Source: Hygrophila difformis (Eukaryota; Streptophyta; Magnoliopsida; Lamiales; Acanthaceae). Taken from it: 64,000 nucleotides of DNA. The translations under genes and the position numbers were made by a program. The stretch spans positions 558,001-622,000 of the forward strand of contig JAOANR010000002.1 of NCBI GenBank assembly GCA_030278955.1, read 5' to 3'. Under the pieces are notes generated by a model. The model saw only the letters and a program-made list of their open reading frames with translations. It had not been told where the DNA came from and made no database searches. This document shows positions 1 to 10,137 of this stretch, piece by piece; position 1 is the first letter of the stretch; every line of letters starts with the position of its first letter.

Positions 1-1107
1 GCTTTTGACACTCGATCACGGCCTTATACCGGGTTAGCCAATCCATTCCTAGTATGACGTCAAAGTCTCTGACGTTGATCTCTACCAAGTTTGCGAAAAA
101 CTCTACGTTCTTTATCACTATGGGTATTCCATTGTAGCGTTTAGAGCAGGTTATTACTTCTCCAGAGGGCAGTTGGATGCTTAAGCTAATCATCTCGCAC
201 TTAGGTAGATCTAGTTCGGTTACGACTCTCGAAGATAAAATCGAACAACTGGCTCCGGAATCAAATAAGACTCTAAGTGGAGTACTTAGGACATGGAAAG
301 TACCTGTCATCACGTCACCATGCTCGGGTATGTCAGCCTGGTTGATCACGTTCAACCTCCCCATCGGCCTCCCTTGATTGGCTGGTTGGTTTTGATTTGG
401 GTTCGCGTTTTGCTGCTGGTTCGGATTTGGGAGAGGCCGATATCCTTGATTGTTGCCATTCCTACCCCCCTGGTTGAACGGCTTGTTAGGTCCAATGACC
501 AAGTCTTCTCTTTTTGCGATGTTCTCGAGTCGGGTTCGACATTCCTCCCTCCGATGGCCAATTCGGCCGCACCGGAAGCACTCGCCCATCTGAGGACATT
601 TCCTCACCAGGTGCGGCCTGCCACACCTTGGGCACGGCGGCATTCGTCCTCCTTGGTTGACATTCCGACCATAGTTGTTTTGAGCATTCCCGTTCGGCCC
701 TCGCCGAAAGTTGTTCCCGCCAATAGTGTTGCTCGCCCGGTTATCGCTGTTCCTTTTGTCTGGGCCTTGCGCCCCTCGGCTAGATTCCCCAGTAGCCTTC
801 CTCTTTAGCTGTTGCACTCGTGCTACTGCTACTGCCCGATCGTAGACAGATTGCAAGTCCGGGTAATAAACTCCAGTAATCACCTCTCGAATCGACAAGT
901 TCAATCCCATTTCGAACTTTTGCGCCTTCTCCCCGTCAGTAGGTACCATCCTGGGCGCAAATCTCACCAATTCCTTAAACCGTGCATACTATTCTTGAAC
1001 AGATTTCTCTCCCTGCTTCAGGGATGAGAACTCCTCGTACAGTGCTGCCTTAGTACTCATCGGGTAGAAGCGCTCCCGGAGTAACTCCATGAACTCGTTC
1101 CACGGCA
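1..1107 (-). pseudogene. gag-protease fragment of a Tekay/Del-type Ty3/gypsy element
   Basis: Read on the minus strand this is nearly identical to 10190-11293 of the complete polyprotein in this window: the end of the gag domain, both CCHC zinc knuckles and the aspartic protease (DSGAS). It runs off the left edge, so more of pol may lie outside. A TAC to TAG change close to 989-991 stops the gag frame just after a VQE motif, so it cannot make Gag. Its right end is a sharp junction with an LTR-A segment near 1100-1110, and the shift from coding to LTR sequence creates a short in-frame fusion that looks accidental. Broken, non-functional copy. Confidence 0.85.
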
Positions 1108-2898
1108 TCATTGTCGCGTTTTGGCGACTTTCTTGCCATATTCCTTGACCCCAACGCGAGAATCTTGCTTGGTCACGGGGGAGGCATCTTTTGGACGTCA
1201 TTGGTTGTCCATAACACTCCATTTTCAGTCATCAAACACCCCAAGTTCCTCCCAAACTCTCCAAAAACTCTCCCTAAGCCAAACACCTTCCGGCGAACCT
1301 TCCGGCAACCAAATCCTACCAAGGTAGTGTGGAGATCAAGGATTTGCAAGCATTGGATTGTTGGTAAGGTGTCAATCAAGTTTCCTTATTGCTTTAAGAT
1401 CATAATCAACCTTCTAACTTACGGATCTTTACTTGCAAACACGTTCGTAGCCAAAGGAGAAGAAGAACGTGTTGCGTAGATCCGTTCGTGGCGATTTTGG
1501 ACAAATCGATCAACCTTAGAACGTTCAAGAACTCACTCTCTGTAAGTTAATAACTTACATATCAATATGGGTGGTTTAAAGACATCCGAAACATTGGATT
1601 TTAAACGAAACGTTAAAATCAAACCTAAAAACCCCAATCTACGTATTTTCTGAAATCCGAGCAAAACTCTTACTTCGAGCGTTCAAACCTGAAAACTCAA
1701 AACTAAGATTTTGATCCTAAGATCTTAAGCTATATTGTGTAAAAACTTCAGAATTTTTCATCAAGTTTTGATACCCCAAATCAAGTCGGACATATTCTGC
1801 GTTTTAAGAACTTTCAAAAATTAACCGATTTCAAAACCGAACTTGATGAACTTATTTCTATCATTTCTAGTACGAACCAATCCTCATGATCTAAACAAAA
1901 GTTGTAGATCTATGAGTCTTGAATACCTCTGTAAAATTTCATGCATTTTCATCAAGTTTTGAAACCCCAAATCGAATCGGACATATTCTGCGTTTTAAAG
2001 AATTTTCAAAGGTTGACAGTTTTCTTAACCGAACTTGATGAGCATATTTCTATCATTTCTAGTCCGATCCAATCTTTGAGTTCTAAACAAAAGTTGCATA
2101 TAATCATGTCTAATATGTGCATATAAAATTTCAGAATTTTTGAAGATCATTTGATATGTTAAAAAGTCAAATCTTTGAGATGTGTCAAACCTGAATCCTG
2201 ACAGCATACTATTTGAGTAGAAAACTTGATTTTTGACATGCTTCCCATCGTTTTTACGAAAAACTCAAAACATGAAAGTTGTTCATTGGGATGTTTTTGA
2301 GCTACTGTGAAAATTTCAGATCAATCGCCTAAGAAATGGATTTTTAAACTGAAAAGGCGTAAACTGTGACATCGATCGGTTTTAACTTGTGAATTTTTGA
2401 AACTTTTAGACAACGATCGAAATCTCGTGATACGATAAAGCTATATTTTTGAAAATCCCGTTACACTAAAGTTGAAACAATATCGGTTACATAAAATCAG
2501 GGGGTGAGTGCTCTGCAGGGTGCCCTCCTAATTGTTCATCTTGTGCCAAAACGGCAATGATTATCACGCGCGAAAGATCACCAAAACAGCATCTTATTAT
2601 TTGGGCCTATCCTCTCGAGTGTATCCGTATGGGTTACTCGAGGCTCGACGGAGCGGTACTGGATATGGCATATTTGGTCACAAGAGACCAACTGCCTACC
2701 CTCTCGAGTGTATCCGTATGGGTTACTCGAGGCTCGACGGAGTGGTACTGGGTATGGCGTATCGGCTGCGGCCGCCGGATTACCGGCTAAAATGACATGT
2801 TACTTATGAAATTGGCTGAGGCCGCCGGATCACCGGCTAACTGTTACTATCGATATTGGCTGTTATTATTTTGGCCTATCCTCTCGAGTGTATCCGTA
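1108..2898 (+). mobile_element. LTR-A fragment, truncated at both ends
   Basis: It matches the full LTR-A at 14706-18120 from about 15364 to 17164 and lacks both LTR termini. One 12-bp copy of a short CTTCCGGCGAAC duplication is missing near 1290. The right end breaks off inside the second CTCGAG-containing tandem repeat (2885-2898) and joins the leader of the non-autonomous element. The short ORFs at 2532-2795 recur in every LTR-A copy because the DNA does; I see no evidence that they are genes. Confidence 0.85.
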
Positions 2899-3293
2899 CG
2901 AGGGTTTAAGTGTTATTATTTTTAAAGTTATCATTTCTAAACTAGTAATATATTTTAAAGAACCCAATTATTATTTTGAAGTTAAAGCCCAAATTTTTAG
3001 CCCAAAATTTTTTTTTTTGAAGCCCAAGAAATTATTTTGGCCCAATAAGCCTTGTTTTTATTTAAAGCCCAAATAATTTATTTCTTTCGGCCCAATATAG
3101 TGGCCCAAACCTTTTATCCTTATTTTAATCTATCCATGGAATAAATTTATTTTTAAAACCCATGGATAAATAAATGTACGCATAAAATTTCTTTTTCGGG
3201 GGGGGGATCATCACTGCATGTGCATATTGCATTTCTATACCTTAGAGAACCTAGAAGCGTTATGTTGTAACCTAGATCTTTTCCTTGCGCTAG
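2899..3293 (+). other. Leader region of a non-autonomous Tekay-related element
   Basis: AT-rich sequence with many GGCCCAA/GGGCTT-type words. It is homologous, in reverse, to 33526-33810, where the same sequence follows an LTR end and a primer binding site. That places it just downstream of the PBS in the parent element. Here the LTR end and PBS are gone, replaced by a junction with LTR-A at 2898. A G run lies at 3199-3207. No convincing coding sequence. Confidence 0.6.
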
Positions 3294-3620
3294 ATGGCTA
3301 ACCAAGACATGATGAACTTAATGATCAAAATGATGAACGCTCACTTTGATTCCCAACAAACCATACAACAAATGGAACATCGTATGGCCCAATTGGAGGC
3401 AAATCTGCACCATATGGGAAACTTAAGAGAGGCGGACCACCACCGCATAAACCAGCTCGAAGACCAAATCCAAACCCTTACTACACAAAATCTATGTTTA
3501 AAAGAGCTTGTTGATGCTCATGGGGATGACTTGAACCGCATTTTCGATGACCTACTACCGTCAAGTCCAGTGGAGGAAGATCCGGAAGAGGATCCTACCA
3601 CTGTGCCGGAGGACGCCTAG
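3294..3620 (+). CDS. Small coiled-coil protein of the non-autonomous element (108 aa)
   Basis: A 108-residue ORF beginning MANQDMMNLM. Residues about 10-85 are rich in Q, L, M and H with heptad-like spacing, suggesting a coiled coil; the last 20 residues are acidic and proline-rich. No zinc knuckle, protease or known domain is visible. It lies downstream of the element leader, where gag would start, and is convergent with the antisense ORF at 3943-5328. It may be a degenerate or replacement Gag-like product, but I do not recognise the family. The start is the first ATG of the frame. No second copy is present, so conservation cannot be judged. Confidence 0.4.
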   Translation: MANQDMMNLMIKMMNAHFDSQQTIQQMEHRMAQLEANLHHMGNLREADHHRINQLEDQIQTLTTQNLCLKELVDAHGDDLNRIFDDLLPSSPVEEDPEEDPTTVPEDA

Positions 3621-3942
3621 AAACGATAGGAGGATCCTATTTTGGTATATCCTATCACTTGTACTAGAAATTCCTTTTAAGGAAATAAAATGCAAGATTT
3701 ATCTATTTAGATAAATTTAAATCCGAAATTATAAAAAAAAAAAATAAAATAAAATAAAATAAAAACACACGATGCATCAAACTATGCAGTACATATAGAG
3801 ACACGCACGAATCGGAGTAACGTCACAATACCACATCTTAAGAGAAATACCAAACCAAGTCTAACTGAAAACGCAAATGGGAAATACTAAAACAACCGCT
3901 GCTAACACGAGTCTAGATAAAACATAAACGGGAAACATAAAG
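3621..3942. other. Gap between convergent ORFs; A-rich low complexity
   Basis: It holds an A-rich AAAAT microsatellite at about 3731-3764 and otherwise unremarkable sequence. It would contain the 3'UTRs of the two ORFs that converge on it. I see no gene. Confidence 0.5.
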
Positions 3943-5328
3943 TCACTGATCAGGAGGAGGGAACCGGCGACGCATGTAGTCATCCATCTGACGCATGTAG
4001 GCGTACATGTCCGTCAAGGTGGCCTGCTGCTCCGCCTGTCTCACAGTGAGCGTGTCCATACGATCCTGATAGAGATCCATCCTAGCATCCAAGGCGTCAA
4101 AGCGATCCTGATAGTGATCCATCCTAACACCCAAAGCGTCATAGCGAGCCTGCCCAGCTGCAAACCCGGCATCCATACTGATGCGCATCTCCTGCATCAT
4201 CTGGAGCATCTGCGTCATGTCCTGACCCCGCGGTGGAACCACACCCTGCTGTGGAACCACATGAGGAGGAAGTGGTCGCTCAGGAGGAACAACTAAGATC
4301 AAACCACCATCCTCAGGATGCGGGTGCAGTATAGCCCGAGGCGCTCCACGACGCAAGGTGCTGCGCCGGGCGGCATAAGACGGAACACGGTAGTGCTCAC
4401 CTGGAGCTAAGGGATAGGGGTCCGTCTCGGGAGACGTGCGGATCCCCTGGGCAGCGCATAAGCCACAAATGAGGTGTGCGTGAGTGATCACCCTACTCCC
4501 TCGCCCCCGTCGTAAACCCCTCAGGTTGTCCGCGATGCAAGCGCCCACATTTACCCGGCCGCCCCGTGCGATAAAGCAGATAGTCTCAAAGACATGATCG
4601 ATGACGATATGACTACGGGTGATCGGCCGGATGCGTCCTAACCAAAGCTGAGCAAGCACACGCCAATGAGCATCCAAGGATGTCAGTCGCAACTCGTGGG
4701 GTTCCCCAGTCCGCGGGGGTACCTCGGTACACAAGACACCCCAGGCAGGGGCATAAACCCGACCCTCTGGCTGCGGTCGGAACGCGCCATCATCTGGAAG
4801 GCCGAAATAGGTGTTAATCGCCCGAGCACTGAAGTCTAAGTAGCGACCACGAACCCAGACTCGAGAGAGGTCGTCGTCTACCCCAAGACCACTGATGTTG
4901 GCGATAACCTCCATGGCTAGATAGCCGGAGGCAACGCCCTCGGGATGATGTGCAAGACCGGTCCACTGGAGATGCCCCAACACGGCACTGATCCGGTCAT
5001 CGCCCATATGATCGGGATACAAGCCTCGCTCGGGAACGTAAGCCCTCTTCCGACGAAGCTCGTCGAAATAGAAGTCCTGGGAGGCCATCGTATGGAAACG
5101 GAACCGATCATGCCGGCGAGGACGCACCTCGTAAGGGAGACCCCTGAGCCTCGGCTCTCGCTCCTCGTCCTCCTCGGACTCACTGTCGTCATCGCCGCCG
5201 CTATCATCACTATCCGGCATCCCCGGAGCGGCAGTGCTAGGGCCAGCAGCATCAAGTCGAGAAGCCCGTCTCTTGGCCCCCGGAAGGACCATAAGGAACG
5301 CCAAGATGAACCACAGAAAAAGAAACAT
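3943..5328 (-). CDS. Antisense ORF protein, putative plant transposon protein family (461 aa)
   Basis: Coded opposite to the surrounding retrotransposon. From the ATG at 5328 the product is 461 residues: a hydrophobic start (MFLFLWFILAFLMVLPG), a basic and then strongly acidic stretch (SDDSGGDDDSESEEDEE), a globular region (about 75-300) with the phrases VWVRGRYLDFSARAINTYFGLPD and DHVFETICFIARGG, and a C-terminal coiled coil containing 14-residue repeats (R-Y/F-DAL..RMD.YQD). The globular region resembles the domain called putative plant transposon protein, and such antisense ORFs are known from Tat/Ogre-type elements; that assignment is from memory. A longer start at 5349 exists, but the acceptor TTCGCAG at 5330-5336 favours 5328. 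A truncated second copy is at 20371-21313. Function unknown. Confidence 0.6.
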   Translation of the reverse strand: MFLFLWFILAFLMVLPGAKRRASRLDAAGPSTAAPGMPDSDDSGGDDDSESEEDEEREPRLRGLPYEVRPRRHDRFRFHTMASQDFYFDELRRKRAYVPERGLYPDHMGDDRISAVLGHLQWTGLAHHPEGVASGYLAMEVIANISGLGVDDDLSRVWVRGRYLDFSARAINTYFGLPDDGAFRPQPEGRVYAPAWGVLCTEVPPRTGEPHELRLTSLDAHWRVLAQLWLGRIRPITRSHIVIDHVFETICFIARGGRVNVGACIADNLRGLRRGRGSRVITHAHLICGLCAAQGIRTSPETDPYPLAPGEHYRVPSYAARRSTLRRGAPRAILHPHPEDGGLILVVPPERPLPPHVVPQQGVVPPRGQDMTQMLQMMQEMRISMDAGFAAGQARYDALGVRMDHYQDRFDALDARMDLYQDRMDTLTVRQAEQQATLTDMYAYMRQMDDYMRRRFPPPDQ

Positions 5329-5329
5329 C

Positions 5330-5954
5330 CTGCGAACACCCAATATCAAGGGTAAGACTAATTTTCAACACATCAATTCACAAGCAAAAATACATAACGA
5401 CATCATAAATATGAAGTTCCAACGGGGAAAATCTAGGAGGAATTTAGACCCAATAGTTTGCCAATACATATTGGGAGAGAATCAAACCAAGGAATGTGCC
5501 CAAACAAATTCAAAAACCCATTGTGGCATTCTGTCGAACACCTTGTGTGCGCAATAAATTAAGTTCAAAAATATGTTGTAAACACATGGCAACTAACCAC
5601 AAAACCAAACAATTGCTTGAACAACAAATCATAATCACAAGTGTCAACAAACAACACCAACGAAACCACTTTTACACCAATAACACCAACAAAATCGAAA
5701 ATTTCATAGTTCCACTAAAAATCCAAGTTCTAGCAAGAAATTCCACAACTTAGGCTCATATATACATACCAATATTTCCTAAACAATAGAAATGACACCA
5801 AAGTACTACATACAACCATTAATTCACGAGAATTAAGCCGAAAATGTCAAAACCCCAATTTACATGCCAAAACCCTAATTCCTCAATTCAATCAAATTCT
5901 AACAAATCAAGGCATAAAACTTGAAATTGACAAGTGAAAATAGAAGATACATAC
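5330..5954 (-). other. Probable 5'UTR intron of the antisense ORF
   Basis: Minus-strand donor TGTAAG|GTATGTATC at 5955/5954 and acceptor TTCGCAG|GATG at 5330/5329, both good plant consensus sites. Splicing would place a leader exon (5955 upward) directly before the ATG at 5328. Both sites are unchanged in the second copy (21315-21939). No transcript evidence is available here. Confidence 0.45.
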
Positions 5955-6145
5955 CTTACAAAGAGAAATCGAAGTCGGAACTAGGAGAATCCGAGCACGA
6001 GGGGACGAATTTGAGAGGAAGTTGGGAGAAATTTCGGAAGGGGAAAGGGGTGAATGGCTCGCGCCCCGCGCGAGCCCTATATTCTGCCCCTGGGGGCGCC
6101 GCGCGGACCCGGCGCGGTAAACCCCCAAAACCCGCGCGGACCCCG
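5955..6145 (-). promoter_or_regulatory. GC-rich leader/promoter region of the antisense ORF
   Basis: Lying upstream of the intron donor, this stretch contains a dense CpG block (about 6056-6140, words such as CGCGCGGACC and GCGCCGCGCGG) inside otherwise AT-rich DNA, with a weak TATA-like GAATATAG on the minus strand. Position and composition suggest the promoter and 5'UTR exon of the antisense ORF. It is kept in the second copy at 21940-22130. Confidence 0.4.
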
Positions 6146-6149
6146 CGCG

Positions 6150-6252
6150 GGTCAAGAAAAAAATAAAAAAAAAAATAAAAAAAAAAATAAAAAAAAATAA
6201 AAAAAAATAAAATAAAATAAAATAAAATAAAATAAAATAAAAAATAATAATT
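6150..6252. repeat. A-rich AAAAT low-complexity tract
   Basis: About 100 bp of A runs broken by T, resolving into AAAAT units. It lies between the GC-rich leader of the antisense ORF and the pol remnant. The second copy (22141-22245) differs in length and ends in an AAT tract, as expected for a slippage-prone sequence. Confidence 0.8.
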
Positions 6253-6295
6253 TATTTACTCCTCTGCTCTACAAAATACGTGTGCACCTAAGCGT

Positions 6296-6769
6296 GTGAA
6301 ACGGCAAGACATAGAATTTCAAGTCGTAGATAAGGTCATGTTAAAGATATCACCGATGAAGGGGGTGATGCATTTTGGCAAACGAGGAAAGCTAAGTCCT
6401 CGGAATATGGGACCTTATGAAATTCTAGTAAAGGTCGGGAATCTAGCATATCGTCTAGTCTTACCGCCACAATTGGCTAGAGTTCACAATGTGTTCCACA
6501 TATCACAATTGAAGAAGTATGTGCACGATCCGACCTATGTACTCCAACCGGGAGGAATTAAATTGGATGATGACGTGAGCTATGAGGAAATTCCGGTACA
6601 ATTACTCGATGTTAAGGAGAAAATAACAAGGAACAAAACCGTGAGAATGGTCAAGGTTCTTTGGTCGAACCATGAAAGTGAAACAGCAACATGGGAACTA
6701 GGAGCCGACATGAAGGAGCGTCATCCGACCCTATTCCAAGATGGTGCAACCACAGTTATGGGAACATAA
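6296..6769 (+). pseudogene. pol C-terminus: integrase tail and chromodomain
   Basis: 157 codons matching the last part of the complete polyprotein (about residues 1266-1423): the GPY/F-type module ([16 protein letters not shown]...) and a C-terminal chromodomain-like segment ([20 protein letters not shown]). Protease, RT, RNase H and the integrase core are absent, and pol homology begins just after the A-rich tract at about 6288. The frame is open and identical in translation to the copy at 22286-22759. Whether it is kept by selection or simply young cannot be decided here. The ATG is internal to pol and need not be a real start. Confidence 0.75.
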
Positions 6770-7004
6770 CTGTATTCTTAAGGGGGGGAGGCTGTAACAC
6801 CCGAGGAAAACCAAATTCAAATTATTTTGAACTACGTAATGACTTGATCCCTTCACAGGGTACGTAGGCAACTTGGAAATTTCAATTCTGGGTTCAGTCA
6901 AATAATATTAAACAACAAAACACAATGATACAATCGCAATCAATCAATCGATCAATAAGTCGCGCAACTTCGGGGACGAAGTTGATTTTTAAGGAGGGTA
7001 GATT
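6770..7004 (+). promoter_or_regulatory. 3' untranslated region with two polypurine-tract-like motifs
   Basis: After the pol stop comes a purine run (6781-6790) directly followed by TGTAACACCCG, which imitates an LTR start. About 220 bp further, a second purine run (AAGGAGGGTAGA, 6991-7002) precedes the real LTR-B start TGTAATACCCGAG at 7005. The sequence ACTTCGGGGACGAAGT upstream of the second PPT is an inverted repeat of a kind common before the 3' LTR of plant Ty3/gypsy elements. Confidence 0.6.
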
Positions 7005-8930
7005 GTAATACCCGAGAAATCGCCATCGAAAATTTAAATCCAAAAATAAAGAATTGGATTTAAATTATTAAAACCGAAATAATTCCGAGAGAGCGGAATT
7101 TATTATTTATCGGAAGATAACAACTCGAAACGAGTTTATCGAATTGTCCCAACAATCACGGATAATTCCCACATTATGATTTTTATTTTTGGTAGAGAAG
7201 GAATCTTAATATTAAAAAAAAAAAAAAAAAAATTTAAAAGTTACTGTAGCACGTGTCTACTGTAGCAGTACTGTAGCACTACTGTAGCACGTGCGGGTAC
7301 TGTAGCAGCCGATTACTTGTCGGATTTTTGTCTCTTTAATGGCAAAAATACACCCCCAACACCCCATTATCATCCTTTCAAATCCCTTCTTCATCCCAAA
7401 CTCTCCCAAAGCCAAAACACCTTTCCGGCGAACTTCCGACGAACTTCCGGCAACTTTCCGGCAACCAAATCCGACCAAGGAAGTGTGTAGATCAAGGATC
7501 ACAGTGCTTAGATCTTTGGTAAGTAGTATCTTAGGTTCTCAATCTCGTTTTTCCTCTCAAATCCCCAATCTAACTCTTGAATCGTTGATTGCAAATACGT
7601 TCGTGGCCAAAGTCGGGAACTTTGCGTTTCGTAGATCCGTTCGTAGGTGTTTGGACGACTCAAGAACACAATCTTTGTAAGTTAACCTTACTATGGTTTT
7701 GGGTGACTTAAAATGCAACAAAAACATAGAGTTTTAAAAACTCTAAAATCTGTCAACAAGAGAAACCCTCAACGCAGCGTTTTCGTATGAATTTTTCAAA
7801 CCTCTAAAGCTGCTCAAACAAGAAAACTCAAAACATGAAAAGTGTTGCTAAGACTTTGGTCTAGCTTCTGTAAAAATTTTAGAATTTTTCATGATGTTTT
7901 GAAACCTGAAACCAACCCAAAACCGAAGAGTATTAAATCTGGATCTTAGAACTTTGGACAGATTTCACTCTCAATCTTATTAGCCATTTTGACCTTGGAT
8001 CTAGGCCGATCTAGAATTGGTGTTGAACATAAGAATTGTAGATCTATGAGTTTGGAATATTACTGTAAGTTTTTAGAATTTTTCATTGAGATTTGAACCT
8101 CCAAACTCGAGCCTATCCGATCTGCGTTAGAACCGATGTCAAGAACCTTGACAGATTTCATAATCAAACTCGACGAGCAAAACTCTTACTTCGAGTGTTC
8201 AAACCTGAAAACTCAAAACTAAGATTTTGATCCAAAGATCATAAGCTATATTGTGTAAAAATTTCAAAGATTTTCATCAAGTTTTGATACCCCAAATCGT
8301 ATCGGACATATTCTGCGTTTTTAAGAATTGTCAAAGGATGACAGATTTCATAACCGATCTTGATGAGCTTATTCCTATCACTTCTAGCCCGAATCAATCT
8401 ATGTGATCTAAATAAAAGTTGTTGGAAATCAAGTCTAGTATGTGTCTGTAAAATTTCAGAATTTTTGAAGTCCATTTGATATGTCAAAAAGTCAAATCTT
8501 TGAGAGGTGTCAAACCTGAATCCTGGCAGCATACTATTTGAGTCGAAAACTTGATTTTTGACATGCTTCCCATCGTTTTTCCAAAAAACTTAAAACACGA
8601 AAGTTGTTCGTTGGGATGTTTTTGAGATACTGTGAAAATTTCAAATCAATCGCCTAAGAAATGGATTTTTAAACCAAAAAGGCGCAAACTGTGACATCGA
8701 TCGGTTTTAAACTTGTGAGATTTTGAAATTTCTAAACAAACGATCGAGACGTTGGAATTACGATATATCTATACTTTTGAAAAATCCCGTTACACCAAAT
8801 AAAAACATTTTCTTTAAAAGAATTCTTTTGAAACATTGGGGATTTGTGACCAAGTTTGACATTATCAATATGATTCATGCGGGTTTGATTCCCTATGATG
8901 TATTTGAGTTCTTGCGGGTTAGATTCACAA
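7005..8930 (+). mobile_element. LTR-B, 5' part
   Basis: It starts TGTAATACCCGAG straight after a polypurine tract. It includes a long poly(A) run (7215-7232), a TACTGTAGCA array with two G-boxes (7242-7308), and a long stretch distantly similar to LTR-A (AAAATTTCAGAATTTTTGAAG and neighbours). At 8926-8931 it switches to LTR-A (ACAAGTTTTAACTTGT). The natural LTR-B continuation is at 19500-20374. No gene content. Confidence 0.75.
7242..7308 (+). repeat. TACTGTAGCA array with two G-boxes in LTR-B
   Basis: Five copies of TACTGTAGCA (starting at 7242, 7258, 7269, 7280 and 7298) at short, uneven spacing. Two of the gaps create CACGTG G-boxes, the binding core of plant bZIP and bHLH factors. The inverted copy lies at about 38385-38450. 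Its position about 240 bp inside the LTR suggests a U3 enhancer role (inference). Confidence 0.6.
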
Positions 8931-10137
8931 GTTTTAACTTGTGAATTTTTGAAACTTTTAGACAACGATCGAAATCTCGTGATACGATAAAGCTATATTT
9001 TTGAAAATCCCGTTACACTAAAGTTGAAACAATATCGGTTACATAAAATCAGGGGGTGAGTGCTCTGCAGGGTGCCCTCCTAATTGTTCATCTTGTGCCA
9101 AAACGGCAATGATTATCACGCGCGAAAGATCACCAAAACAGCATCTTATTATTTGGGCCTATCCTCTCGAGTGTATCCGTATGGGTTACTCGAGGCTCGA
9201 CGGAGCGGTACTGGATATGGCATATTTGGTCACAAGAGACCAACTGCCTACCCTCTCGAGTGTATCCGTATGGGTTACTCGAGGCTCGACGGAGTGGTAC
9301 TGGGTATGGCGTATCGGCTGCGGCCGCCGGATTACCGGCTAAAATGACATGTTACTTATGAAATTGGCTGAGGCCGCCGGATCACCGGCTAACTGTTACT
9401 ATCGATATTGGTTGTTATTATTTTGGCCTATCCTCTCGAGTGTATCCGTATGGGTTACTCGAGGCTCGACGGAGCGGTACTGGATATGGCGTATTTGGTC
9501 ACAAGAGACCAACTGCCTACCCTCTCGAGTGTATCCGTATGGGTTACTCGAGGCTCGACGGAGTGGTACTGGGTATGGCGTATCGGCTTCGGCCGCCGGA
9601 TCACCGGCTAAAATGACATGTTACTTATGAAATTGGCTGAGGCCGCCGGATCACCGGCTATCTATTGTTGAGATGATGGCGTAACGGGAAATATATTAAA
9701 AAGCTTAGATTTTATGAAATTGGCTGCGGCCGCCGGATTGCCGGCTAAATTTAAATATCGTTTTGATGGTGGCGTATCGGGGAGAATTTTAAAAGCTCAA
9801 ATTTTTATTTACTTACTTACGGCATTAATCATGTTTTTAAATCATGTCTTAAATAATTGCCCATGCTTAAGTTTTAAATTATGAAATTTAAATGTGTCTT
9901 TAAAGTATGCATTATCTTCGCATTTTTTTTTAAATGTTTTTATGCATGGCAAAGAGTTTTATCTTAATTACTAAAAATCTAACCCCTTTATTGCTATGTA
10001 AGGATTGACTTACTCAGTATTTTATAATACTGATAAAAACCGTTGTTCATTTTTTTTCTGTTACAGAGTACGGAGCATGATCACTCATTGGGGGATCATT
10101 TTGGATACTTAATCATTTATTTTACATGACTTGCATG
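8931..10137 (+). mobile_element. LTR-A, 3' part, fused between LTR-B and gag
   Basis: It matches 16648-17853 of the full LTR-A, including two 270-bp tandem units (9166-9660). It ends at TTACATGACTTGCATGA, about 265 bp before the natural LTR end, and joins gag-pol directly. The LTR terminus, PBS and gag N-terminus are therefore missing. Together with 7005-8930 it forms a chimeric B/A LTR in the 5' LTR position of the element coding for the intact polyprotein. Confidence 0.75.

Noticed and set aside
2532..2795. Recurrent 87-aa and 77-aa ORFs in every LTR-A copy (also 9084, 16798, 28295, 30694, 34764, 36555)
   Set aside because: They overlap each other in two frames, translate the tandem CTCGAG repeats, and recur only because the LTR does. 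No domain and no separate signal of coding.
4945..5355. Plus-strand 136-aa and minus-strand 140-aa ORFs overlapping the antisense ORF
   Set aside because: Shadow frames of the 461-aa ORF, which has the domain-like content and splice context.
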